Notes under the pieces: model-generated | Database searches by the model: none | The model's input: the letters and a program-made list of their open reading frames with translations, nothing else | Told to the model about the DNA's origin: nothing | Made by a program: the position numbers and the translations under genes | Assembly (NCBI GenBank): GCA_903957805.1 | Contig: CAJBQQ010000032.1 | Coordinates: 1-5,156, forward strand | DNA length: 5,156 bases | DNA from: an uncultured Pseudomonadota bacterium | Lineage (GTDB): Bacteria; Pseudomonadota; Gammaproteobacteria; Burkholderiales; Nitrosomonadaceae | Reading direction: 5' to 3' | Shown here: piece after piece, positions 1-5,156 of the stretch | How the letters are laid out: each line of letters starts with the position of its first letter | How positions within the stretch are numbered: position 1 is the first letter of the stretch

Positions 1-1
1 A

Positions 2-907
2 TACCGCTCCGACGCTATAGGCGTGCTTGGCAACAGCGCACGCTGGCTAGCCTCATTACTCTTTGGAGGGTTAGGCAAGTACAGCGCGGTCTCCCTGCTC
101 GACAACTCACCATTTACACAGCTACTACAACATAACGTACCACTACACGCGATCCAAAAGAATATCCAAAGCGGCGCCTTGTATGCCTTGGGTATTACCG
201 CATGGGGCTACACCTCTAGTCAGTCGGTTACATTTTATCAGGGTGCGGATGCTATCTCTCCCTGGAAACGATCAAGCCGTCTTGGTATTGCGTCACGTAT
301 TGGCATTGAACACCTTGTGGCATCTTCCGCCATTCCATTTCTTTTCCCAGCAATTAAACTTAATCGTGAGTACTTTGGTGATGGCTCTATGCGTCAATAC
401 GCACCCATCAGCCCGGCACTTCATCTGGGTGCAGAACGAGTAATGGTGATAGGAGTTCGCAAGGCGGACGACACTCCACCCGACCGCATAAAAGTTGAAG
501 GCTATCCGCCACCGGCACAAATTGCGGGGCATGTCATGGGAAGCATTTTTCTTGATAATCTTGACGTTGATCTGGAACGACTTCAACGTATGAATAGCAC
601 CATTCAGCTCGTTCCAGAAGATCGGCTTCATTGTAATGACAGTCCTCTACGTCGAGTTGAGTCGTTATTGATCTCTCCTAGCAGAGAGATCAGTGAGATG
701 GCAGAACAACATGCCCACTCTCTACCGCGCACCATTCGCCTCTTTTACCGTGCTGTCGGCGCAATGAATCGTGATGGCTCCGCACTACTGAGCTACTTAC
801 TATTTGAAGAATCCTTCTGCCGAGCACTCATTGAGTTGGGTTATCAAGATACAATGCCGCGCTCTAAGGAAATACTACAGTTCCTTGGGTTTGATACAAC
901 AGACTGA
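2..907 (+). CDS. Patatin-like phospholipase family protein, C-terminal part (5' end outside window)
   Basis: This is the last 301 codons of a patatin-like acyl hydrolase, a family that cleaves fatty acyl chains from phospholipids or related lipids with a Ser-Asp dyad. The frame is open to the left edge, so the GTG at 23 is just an internal valine codon and not the start. The serine of the GxSxG nucleophile motif must lie upstream and is not visible. The second half of the dyad is visible: FGDGSMRQ with Asp at 380-382 (fragment residue 127), followed by APISPALHLGAERVMVIGVR, the proline and LGA(D/E) pattern that follows the patatin DG(G/A/S) motif. The preceding SSAIPFLFPA stretch is also typical of bacterial patatins. 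The C-terminal 120 residues match no motif I know. The gene ends at TGA 905-907 with no obvious terminator. The family assignment is firm; substrate and location are unknown. Confidence 0.88.
   Translation, partial: YRSDAIGVLGNSARWLASLLFGGLGKYSAVSLLDNSPFTQLLQHNVPLHAIQKNIQSGALYALGITAWGYTSSQSVTFYQGADAISPWKRSSRLGIASRIGIEHLVASSAIPFLFPAIKLNREYFGDGSMRQYAPISPALHLGAERVMVIGVRKADDTPPDRIKVEGYPPPAQIAGHVMGSIFLDNLDVDLERLQRMNSTIQLVPEDRLHCNDSPLRRVESLLISPSREISEMAEQHAHSLPRTIRLFYRAVGAMNRDGSALLSYLLFEESFCRALIELGYQDTMPRSKEILQFLGFDTTD
669..692. repeat. Perfect 9-bp inverted repeat inside the patatin gene
   Basis: TGATCTCTC (669-677) and GAGAGATCA (684-692) are exact reverse complements around a 6-base loop, CTAGCA. 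A G-U and an A-U pair can extend the stem outward to 667-694. The repeat lies inside coding sequence (roughly residues LLISPSREIS). No T-run follows on either side, so it is not a standard terminator. It may be chance, an mRNA structure or a protein binding site. Confidence 0.6.
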
Positions 908-915
908 ACAAGCAC

Positions 916-924
916 TGATATAAT
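916..924 (+). promoter_or_regulatory. Extended -10 promoter for the terC-usp unit
   Basis: TGATATAAT matches the sigma-70 extended -10 consensus TGnTATAAT at every defined base and begins 8 bases after the patatin stop codon. There is no good -35 at 17 bases. A TTGATA at 891-896 is 22 bases away, too far for normal spacing, but extended -10 promoters need little -35 contact. Transcription would begin near 931, giving a leader of about 80 bases before the TerC start. I searched that leader for the yybP-ykoY manganese riboswitch that precedes some terC genes and did not recognise its conserved core. Confidence 0.55.
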
Positions 925-1009
925 CCTGCGTCGGAATTGTCGTTCTGGAAAAGTCTAGGCGGCATGACCACGACCCATACCCGACCACTTCATCTTCAGA
1001 GATTTTTAT

Positions 1010-1750
1010 ATGGATATTGCCAGCCCAGAATTCTGGGTAGCAGTAATGCAAATTATTGCAATTGACATTGTTCTGGGGGGCGACAATGCTGTCGTTATTG
1101 CGCTCGCTAGCCGGCGCTTACCCGAAAAACAGCGTAACCAAGCAATCTTCTGGGGGGTGTTTGGCGCCATTGGGCTGCGTGTAGTATTGATTTTCTTCGC
1201 CCTTGCGTTACTAGCGATTCCTTTTCTGAAAATTGTTGGCGCGGGACTACTATTATGGATAGGAGTGAAACTACTTCAACCTGAACCTGATGGTGGCGGA
1301 CACGAGATTGATGCCAGTACGACCCTGTTTGGAGCGATCAAGACTATTATTATTGCCGATGCGGTAATGAGCCTGGACAATGTCATCGCTATTGCGGGCG
1401 CTGCCAAGGATAGCATCGGTCTGGTTATTTTCGGTTTGGTCGTGAGTGTACCCATCATCGTGTGGGGCAGCAAACTGGTGATGAAACTCATGGATCGTTT
1501 CCCCATGACCATCGTCATCGGCGCCGGACTTCTTGGCTGGATAGCAGGTGATATGACAATCACCGATGCCGTTACTAAAGAGTGGGGAGAGGGTATACCG
1601 TTGCTGCAATGGATCGCTCCGACAGTCGGCGCACTTCTAGTTGTCATTCTCGGCAAGTGGCTAGCCGCCCGAGCATCGGCCCAAATGGCTGCACGGGCGC
1701 TACAGCCAACTGACCTAGCTGATAGCGACCAGCACCCGCCAAAATCGTAA
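1010..1750 (+). CDS. TerC family integral membrane protein, YjbE type (putative metal ion transporter)
   Basis: This 246-residue inner membrane protein belongs to the TerC superfamily, whose characterised members are linked to manganese export or metal homeostasis and, in some plasmids, tellurium resistance. Two internally related acidic motifs sit in membrane helices: DIVLGGDNAVVIAL (residues 19-32, Asp19, Asp25, Asn26) and DAVMSLDNVIAIAG (117-130, Asp117, Asp123, Asn124). A further membrane acid is Asp181 in GWIAGDM. I estimate seven membrane segments, near 10-32, 46-70, 72-90, 108-130, 135-153, 166-184 and 200-220, with a hydrophilic loop at 91-105 and a polar tail after 222. Length and the duplicated motif fit the YjbE-like subgroup better than the longer TerC/Alx proteins. 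The ATG at 1010 has only a weak AGAGA ribosome site at 998-1002, but the motif-bearing first helix begins right after it. The stress protein follows after 19 bases. The ion specificity is inferred from the family. Confidence 0.9.
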   Translation: MDIASPEFWVAVMQIIAIDIVLGGDNAVVIALASRRLPEKQRNQAIFWGVFGAIGLRVVLIFFALALLAIPFLKIVGAGLLLWIGVKLLQPEPDGGGHEIDASTTLFGAIKTIIIADAVMSLDNVIAIAGAAKDSIGLVIFGLVVSVPIIVWGSKLVMKLMDRFPMTIVIGAGLLGWIAGDMTITDAVTKEWGEGIPLLQWIAPTVGALLVVILGKWLAARASAQMAARALQPTDLADSDQHPPKS

Positions 1751-1769
1751 CCATAAACCACGGAAGATC

Positions 1770-2195
1770 ATGCTAAGAATTCTTTTGCCAGTAGATGGTT
1801 CCAACAACTCCAATAAGTCCGTATCGGATTTCATCAGACTACTCGGTTGGTATAAAGAAACGCCAGAAATTCATTTACTCAATGTCCAGCCTCCCTTACA
1901 TGGCGGCGTCTCCAGCTTTATCGATAGAGAAAATATTAAGCAATACCACCAGGAGGAAGGATTTAAAGGTCTACAGTCGGCCCGTGATTTGTTAGATCAG
2001 GCGGGCATTGTCTACCAGCCCCACATCCTCGTCGGCGACCCGGCCGAAATGATCGTACACTGCGCCGCCGAAAAAAAATGCGATCAGATCGTCATCGGTC
2101 CGCGTGGATTGGGAGGAGCCAAAGGATTGCTAATGGGCTCTGTTGCCAACAAACTAATGCAACTTTCACCGCTACCCGTACTTCTGATTAAGTGA
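1770..2195 (+). CDS. Universal stress protein (UspA family), single domain, ATP-binding type
   Basis: This 141-residue cytoplasmic protein has a complete UspA fold signature. It opens with strand MLRILLPVDGS, with the conserved Asp at residue 9. It carries LVGDPAEMIV (87-96) and ends with the nucleotide loop G110-x2-G113-x9-G123-S124, followed by the final strand PLPVLLIK. That G-2x-G-9x-G-S/T pattern marks the ATP-binding subclass (as in MJ0577) rather than the UspA type that lacks it. The family acts in stress survival, usually as a dimer that senses nucleotide or modulates a partner. The ATG at 1770 has a GGAAG ribosome site at 1762-1766. The 19-base gap after the terC gene points to co-transcription and perhaps a shared role in ion or redox stress, which is inference. 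A run of eight A at 2071-2078 lies in frame as part of Glu-Lys-Lys. Confidence 0.93.
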   Translation: MLRILLPVDGSNNSNKSVSDFIRLLGWYKETPEIHLLNVQPPLHGGVSSFIDRENIKQYHQEEGFKGLQSARDLLDQAGIVYQPHILVGDPAEMIVHCAAEKKCDQIVIGPRGLGGAKGLLMGSVANKLMQLSPLPVLLIK

Positions 2196-2228
2196 AAAAA
2201 CAAGGCGACTACTGCAAGTAGGACCCTT
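2196..2228 (-). terminator. Candidate terminator for the pilin transcript
   Basis: Read on the minus strand, an imperfect hairpin ends in GTTTTTT, with the T-run at 2200-2195. The inner stem is CTAC/GTAG (2209-2212 with 2218-2221) around a 5-base loop. The outer stem is AAGG/CCTT (2202-2205 with 2225-2228), separated from the inner one by a 3-by-3 internal loop. The hairpin is weak, but position and T-run fit the end of the leftward pilin transcript. The T-run's last base overlaps the usp stop codon. I saw no comparable terminator on the plus strand in the 93-base convergent gap. Confidence 0.3.
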
Positions 2229-2288
2229 AACCTAAACTTGTTCTAAGCAAGCCTTCAACATCAGCGCCGAGACCTATCGCTACCCCCA

Positions 2289-2726
2289 TTAAGCGCAAGG
2301 ACCATCGCCGGGTTTGAGTCCTCGGGAACTGTCGCAGATGGTACCGGTCATTCCCCACGTCAAGCCTGATGTCCCAGCTGCCGGACTTGGTGCATAAGTA
2401 AAATCCATAGCAGCTCCAGAACTGGTGGTCGCAGAGCTTGTCCCCGCCAGAACTCCATTACGTAGAGTGAAGTCTTTAACATTGACTGAAGCAAGGGGTG
2501 CTGGAATACCAAACGCACCCGCATTACAGTTGGCTAGAGTTCCACTATTCTGATAACACGCCCCGATTGCCAATTTGTACGGCGCCAACTCAGCCACTGT
2601 GTCGGCTGCCCGGGTACGCGAAATATAATTGCCATACTGCATGACCGCAATCGTCGCCAGGATGCCAACAAGCCCCACCACGCTCATTGTTTCGATCAAA
2701 GTCAGCCCCTTTTTTGCTTGTTGCAT
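2289..2726 (-). CDS. Type IV prepilin (PilA-like major pilin family)
   Basis: This 145-residue protein is a type IV pilin precursor, cleaved and N-methylated by prepilin peptidase and assembled in the inner membrane into a fibre for adhesion, twitching or DNA uptake. It has a 7-residue basic leader (MQQAKKG), cleavage predicted after Gly7, then LTLIETM with Glu at mature position 5 and a hydrophobic helix to about mature residue 22. Mature position 1 is Leu, not the usual Phe, and position 22 is Met where Pro is near-universal. Four cysteines at 57, 67, 131 and 144 suggest two disulfides, the last closing a C-terminal loop like that of classical pilins. Residues 95-107 are Ser/Thr/Ala rich. 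The ATG at 2726 has a strong AAGGGAG ribosome site. The gene stands alone, without pilus assembly genes nearby, so major versus accessory pilin cannot be settled here. Confidence 0.9.
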   Translation of the reverse strand: MQQAKKGLTLIETMSVVGLVGILATIAVMQYGNYISRTRAADTVAELAPYKLAIGACYQNSGTLANCNAGAFGIPAPLASVNVKDFTLRNGVLAGTSSATTSSGAAMDFTYAPSPAAGTSGLTWGMTGTICDSSRGLKPGDGPCA

Positions 2727-2733
2727 GCTTTAT

Positions 2734-2754
2734 CTCCCTTAAGATTTATTTAAG
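2734..2754 (-). promoter_or_regulatory. Pilin ribosome binding site with a small overlapping inverted repeat
   Basis: AAGGGAG (minus strand, 2740-2734) lies 7 bases before the pilin ATG, a strong, well-spaced Shine-Dalgarno sequence. Its first bases belong to the 3' arm of a CTTAA/TTAAG inverted repeat (2754-2750 with 2742-2738, 7-base loop). The stem is five weak pairs, so any masking of the ribosome site would be mild. The ribosome site is confident; a regulatory role for the repeat is speculative. Confidence 0.6.
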
Positions 2755-2755
2755 A

Positions 2756-2781
2756 CACCCAAACGAACTCAGTTTGGCGTG
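2756..2781 (-). other. Hairpin between the permease and pilin genes
   Basis: CCAAAC (2759-2764) and GTTTGG (2772-2777) pair perfectly around a 7-base loop. After skipping c2758 and c2778, three more pairs are possible (2756-2757 region with 2779-2781, CAC/GTG with a bulge). The minus-strand sequence after it is A/T rich but has no T-run, so it is a poor intrinsic terminator. It could be a weak terminator or processing site for the exporter operon, or a structure in the pilin leader if the promoter at 2811-2838 is used. Confidence 0.4.
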
Positions 2782-2810
2782 AGCAGAAATCGCACTAACT
2801 CATGCCATCG

Positions 2811-2838
2811 ATTACAGGCAATACAGATAACGCCGCAA
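2811..2838 (-). promoter_or_regulatory. Candidate sigma-70 promoter for the pilin gene
   Basis: On the minus strand, TTGCGG (2838-2833) and TGTAAT (2816-2811) are separated by 16 bases. The -10 matches TATAAT at five of six positions; the -35 is weak. Transcription would begin near 2804, giving a leader of about 78 bases containing the two inverted repeats. Many pilin genes use sigma-54, but I found no correctly spaced GG-N10-GC site in this gap. Some promoter here is expected, since the 135-base gap separates the pilin from the tightly packed operon upstream. Confidence 0.3.
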
Positions 2839-2860
2839 AGAACTCATTATGGCAATAAAA

Positions 2861-4084
2861 TTATTCGTAGCGTAGCGCCTCAACCGGCCGCAAGGATGCT
2901 GCCTTCTTCGCCGGGTAGAAGCCAAAGAATATCCCCACCGCTGAGGCAAAAAAGAATGCTAGTCCAACCATCCCGAGCGTAATGACAACCACCATATCCG
3001 CCGCACGGCTTACCGCCCAGGCGCCGCCAATTCCAAGCGCAACCCCAGCCAGGCCGCCTAGGATACAGATTACCAAAGCCTCCAGCAGAAATTGTGTGAG
3101 AATGGCGCGGCGATTAGCACCGATCGCCATACGGATGCCAATCTCTCGAGTGCGTTCAGTCACCGATACCAGCATTATATTCATGATACCAATACCACCG
3201 ACCAACAAGGATACCGAAGCAATCGCTCCAAGCATCAGCGACATCACCTTAGCCGCACCGGTAGCGACTGCAGCAAGGGCCGCCATGTTGCGAACGGTGA
3301 AGTCACTATCCACACCCTCTGCCAGACGGTGGCGTTGGCGCAGCAACTGATTAATCTCACTCTCAGCCTCTTCCATTACTTCGGGTGACTTTCCCTGCAC
3401 CATCATAAAACGGATTGTTCCAGGAAACTGACTGCCAAAAATTTGACGTTGGCCGGTAGTGAGTGGAATAAACACACTGTCATCCTGATCGCGTCCATCC
3501 AGACTCTGCCCCTTAGCAGCAAGTACCCCTGTAACTATGAAGGGACTCTTCTTAATGCGTATCGTCTTCCCTGTTGGGTCCTCATCACCAAATAGGTTTT
3601 TTGCGGTTACCTGCCCCAAGACTACAACGCGTGCGGCTGAACGAAAGTCAGTATCAGTAAATACCTCTCCATCTTCCGTGCTCCAGTTTCGCACCCTGAA
3701 ATAGTCCGTCGTCACGCCGGTGACGACCGTACTCCAGTTATTAGCGCCAAAATTTAATTGCGCCGTCCCGGTGATGATCGGCGCAACCGCCTTGATCGAG
3801 GGTAGGCCTGCTACAGCCTGCGCATCCCCGAGGGTTAAGGTCTGAACACTGCCACTCGTTTGGCGCATTGCCCCGGAGGAGGTGGCCCCAGGCAGCACAA
3901 TAAACAGATTACTACCCATTGAGGCAATTGCCTGATTGACGGTCGCTTGAGCACCTTGACCAATGGACAGCATCAGCACCACTGCCGCCACACCAATGAT
4001 CATCCCGAGCATCGTCAAACCGGTGCGCAATCGGTTAAGACGCAGTGCCCGTAGCGCCTCGCCAATAATGGCTAATAGGTTCAG
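2861..4084 (-). CDS. MacB-like ABC transporter permease (MacB core plus FtsX domain), probable CTG start
   Basis: This inner membrane permease belongs to the type VII (MacB/LolCE) ABC class, which couples cytoplasmic ATP use to periplasmic work rather than moving substrate through the membrane itself. Numbered from the proposed start (407 residues), there is one N-terminal membrane segment near 23-43, a periplasmic MacB core domain to about residue 260, and three C-terminal FtsX segments near 281-309, 327-358 and 363-391. The cytoplasmic loop TERTREIGIRMAIGA (309-323) is the classic FtsX coupling motif, and the end FYPAKKAASLRPVEALRYE is typical. The first ATG/GTG/TTG codon is TTG at 4030, which has no ribosome site and removes the amphipathic NLLAIIGEALRALRLNRLR lead-in common in this family. 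A CTG at 4084 keeps it, has AAGGTGG just upstream and overlaps the ATPase stop. The product is secure; the start is inferred. Confidence 0.9.
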   Translation of the reverse strand: MNLLAIIGEALRALRLNRLRTGLTMLGMIIGVAAVVLMLSIGQGAQATVNQAIASMGSNLFIVLPGATSSGAMRQTSGSVQTLTLGDAQAVAGLPSIKAVAPIITGTAQLNFGANNWSTVVTGVTTDYFRVRNWSTEDGEVFTDTDFRSAARVVVLGQVTAKNLFGDEDPTGKTIRIKKSPFIVTGVLAAKGQSLDGRDQDDSVFIPLTTGQRQIFGSQFPGTIRFMMVQGKSPEVMEEAESEINQLLRQRHRLAEGVDSDFTVRNMAALAAVATGAAKVMSLMLGAIASVSLLVGGIGIMNIMLVSVTERTREIGIRMAIGANRRAILTQFLLEALVICILGGLAGVALGIGGAWAVSRAADMVVVITLGMVGLAFFFASAVGIFFGFYPAKKAASLRPVEALRYE

Positions 4085-4815
4085 GAATCCACCTTGCTGT
4101 CATGTATCACCCGTCCGTCTTTCAGCCGCACTAACCGGCTCGCATACGCAGCAATATCATCCTCATGAGTTACTAACACAATGGTGATACCTTTCTCTCG
4201 ATTGAGGCGCTCGAAAACCCCCATGATTTCACCGCTGGTTTGGGTATCTAGGTTGCCGGTAGGCTCATCCGCCAGAATAAGTTGCGGGTTGTTGACCAAG
4301 GCACGACTGATAGCGACACGCTGCTGCTGACCACCCGAGAGCTGATTGGGTTGATATTCAGAAAATTTGCCGAGACCCGTCTGCTGTAACAGCTCCTGTG
4401 CTCGCTGACGGCTCTCAGTGCGGCTCACCCCCGCATAAAGTAGCGGCGTCGCCACGTTATCCAGAGCCGTCATGCGTTTCAACAGGTTAAACCCCTGGAA
4501 TACGAATCCGAGATTGTGATTTCGTACACTCGCAAGCTCCTCCTCCGAGAGGGACGCCACATCACGGCCGGCGAGCCAATAGTGCCCGCTTGTGGGAGTG
4601 TCAAGACAGCCTAACAGATTCATCAGGGTGGACTTACCAGAACCAGAGTGCCCCATAATGGCGACAAACTCCCCGCGATTGATACTCAGACTCACATCGT
4701 ACAGAACCTGGCTATTGACCGTTCCATTGACGCCGCTCTCCAGGCTGTAGGTCTTGCAAAGTCGGTCTACCCTAATCAACGGCTCAGCAGATAATTCGGA
4801 CTGAACTGACATCAT
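4081..4815 (-). CDS. MacB/LolD-like ABC transporter ATP-binding protein
   Basis: This 244-residue soluble ATPase energises the permease encoded next to it. All ABC motifs are present and intact: Walker A GHSGSGKST (55-63), Q-loop Gln107 in FVFQGFN, signature LSGGQQQRV (159-167), Walker B LILADE (179-184), D-loop NLD (188-190) and H-loop His217 in VTHE. The wording around these motifs, such as STLMNLLGCLDTPTSG and DEPTGNLDTQTSGEIM, is that of MacB and LolD ATPases. In E. coli MacB the ATPase is fused to the permease; here it is a separate chain. Relative to E. coli MacB, as I recall it, the segment between Tyr23 and Leu38 seems about five residues longer. The ATG at 4815 overlaps the adaptor's stop by one base (TGATG), and a second ATG follows directly. 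With no clear ribosome site, translation is probably coupled to the upstream gene. Residues 1-10 are extra N-terminal sequence. Confidence 0.95.
   Translation of the reverse strand: MMSVQSELSAEPLIRVDRLCKTYSLESGVNGTVNSQVLYDVSLSINRGEFVAIMGHSGSGKSTLMNLLGCLDTPTSGHYWLAGRDVASLSEEELASVRNHNLGFVFQGFNLLKRMTALDNVATPLLYAGVSRTESRQRAQELLQQTGLGKFSEYQPNQLSGGQQQRVAISRALVNNPQLILADEPTGNLDTQTSGEIMGVFERLNREKGITIVLVTHEDDIAAYASRLVRLKDGRVIHDSKVDS
4089..4095 (-). promoter_or_regulatory. Ribosome binding site supporting the CTG start of the permease
   Basis: AAGGTGG on the minus strand (4095-4089) matches AAGGAGG at six of seven bases and lies 4 bases before CTG at 4084-4082. No comparable site precedes the TTG at 4030. 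It lies within the last codons of the ATPase gene, as expected for translational coupling. Confidence 0.5.
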
Positions 4816-5156
4816 CAGAACATTCTTAGCTTGAAGTTGCTACCCGACTTATCCTTATTTGTAGCCTCTCGCACTACCAGCTTGTCACCCTCCTTAATTC
4901 CACCCTCAGTGATCTCCGTGAAGGCTCCATCAGCGATGCCGGTCTTAACATTGACTGGAACAGGCTTACCATCTTCCAGTCGGTAGAGTACCGGCTTGCT
5001 TGATTGCTTAGTGGCCGCGCTATCAGTATCACTTGGCTTATACCGTAGCGCCGCATTGGGCGCTCTCAACACCGAATCCTTCTGATTAACTGCGAACCGC
5101 ACATTGGCGGTCATGCCTGGCAGCAGCGCACCGTCCTCATTGGCTACCGTCACCAC
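4815..5156 (-). CDS. MacA-like periplasmic adaptor (HlyD/RND-type membrane fusion protein), C-terminal part
   Basis: This is the last 113 codons of a periplasmic adaptor that links an inner membrane ABC permease to an outer membrane TolC-type channel. The frame runs off the right edge, so the GTG at the edge is not a start. Visible parts are the end of the beta-barrel domain, NEDGALLPGMTANVRFAV (fragment residues 6-23), where the LxPGM(T/S)A motif is characteristic of MacA and related adaptors, then VLRAPNAALRYKP (29-41), the hallmark entry to the membrane-proximal domain. After that comes a polar linker (42-54) and a strand-rich segment with VKTGIADGAFTEITEGGIKEGDKLVV (70-95). The lipoyl, hairpin and N-terminal anchor regions lie outside. 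The gene overlaps the ATPase start by one base and is probably an early gene of the operon. No TolC-like gene is visible in the window. Substrate is unknown. Confidence 0.92.
   Translation of the reverse strand: MVTVANEDGALLPGMTANVRFAVNQKDSVLRAPNAALRYKPSDTDSAATKQSSKPVLYRLEDGKPVPVNVKTGIADGAFTEITEGGIKEGDKLVVREATNKDKSGSNFKLRMF

Noticed and set aside
23..25. GTG as the start of the patatin gene
   Set aside because: The frame is open to the window edge, no ribosome site precedes this codon, and the catalytic serine motif is missing, so the gene clearly begins outside the window.
925..1009. yybP-ykoY manganese riboswitch upstream of the TerC gene
   Set aside because: The conserved core sequence and paired stems are not recognisable in this short leader.
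1276..1761. 161-codon open frame on the minus strand opposite the TerC gene
   Set aside because: It is a shadow of the TerC coding frame: its composition is irregular, it shows no motif, and TerC itself is beyond doubt.
2071..2078. Run of eight A in the usp gene as a frameshift or transcriptional slippage site
   Set aside because: It encodes Glu-Lys-Lys in an intact protein, and no alternative product with recognisable features follows.
2710..2716. A AAA AAG slippery heptamer in the pilin leader, in the frame used for -1 frameshifting
   Set aside because: Lysines are normal in prepilin leaders, I see no convincing downstream stem-loop, and a shift would destroy the pilin; it is probably chance.
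2792..2807. Sigma-54-like promoter (TGG...TGC on the minus strand) for the pilin
   Set aside because: The GG and GC elements are 11 bases apart instead of 10, a spacing that sigma-54 promoters tolerate poorly.
2982..3388. Two plus-strand open frames inside the permease gene
   Set aside because: They mirror the codon pattern of the permease, show no recognisable domain and have no ribosome sites I would accept.
4810..4812. Second ATG as the ATPase start
   Set aside because: The first ATG at 4815 directly overlaps the adaptor stop, as expected for coupling; the difference is one residue and cannot be decided from sequence.

Overview
The window looks like chromosomal DNA of a Gram-negative proteobacterium, most likely beta- or gammaproteobacterial, with roughly balanced base composition. 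This rests on four things: a MacA-type periplasmic adaptor next to a MacB-type exporter, which implies an outer membrane; a type IV prepilin; a YjbE-type TerC protein; and the style of the patatin-like protein. I cannot name a genus. There are no RNA genes, mobile elements or CRISPR arrays, and no gap longer than about 135 bases.

Left half, plus strand: the 3' part of a patatin-like phospholipase gene (its 5' end lies before the window); a 102-base gap with a clear extended -10 promoter; a TerC/YjbE family membrane protein, probably a metal ion transporter; and, 19 bases later, a single-domain universal stress protein with an intact ATP-binding motif. The last two look like one transcription unit.

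Right half, minus strand, reading from the right edge leftward: the C-terminal part of a MacA-like adaptor, then a separate ABC ATPase and a separate MacB-like permease, each overlapping its neighbour by 1 to 4 bases. This is a tripartite exporter operon in which the usual MacB fusion is split into two chains. The permease gene very probably begins at a CTG codon that overlaps the ATPase stop codon (CTGA). A start search limited to ATG, GTG and TTG would cut off 18 conserved-looking residues. After a 135-base gap comes a type IV prepilin gene in the same direction, with its own strong ribosome binding site, a candidate promoter and small hairpins in its leader. It converges on the stress-protein gene across a 93-base gap that holds a candidate terminator for the pilin transcript.

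I see ordinary, recognisable gene families and no convincing undescribed system. The points most worth a second look are the CTG start, the pilin's loss of the near-universal proline 22, the pilin's position behind a split MacAB operon, and a perfect 9-bp inverted repeat inside the phospholipase gene.
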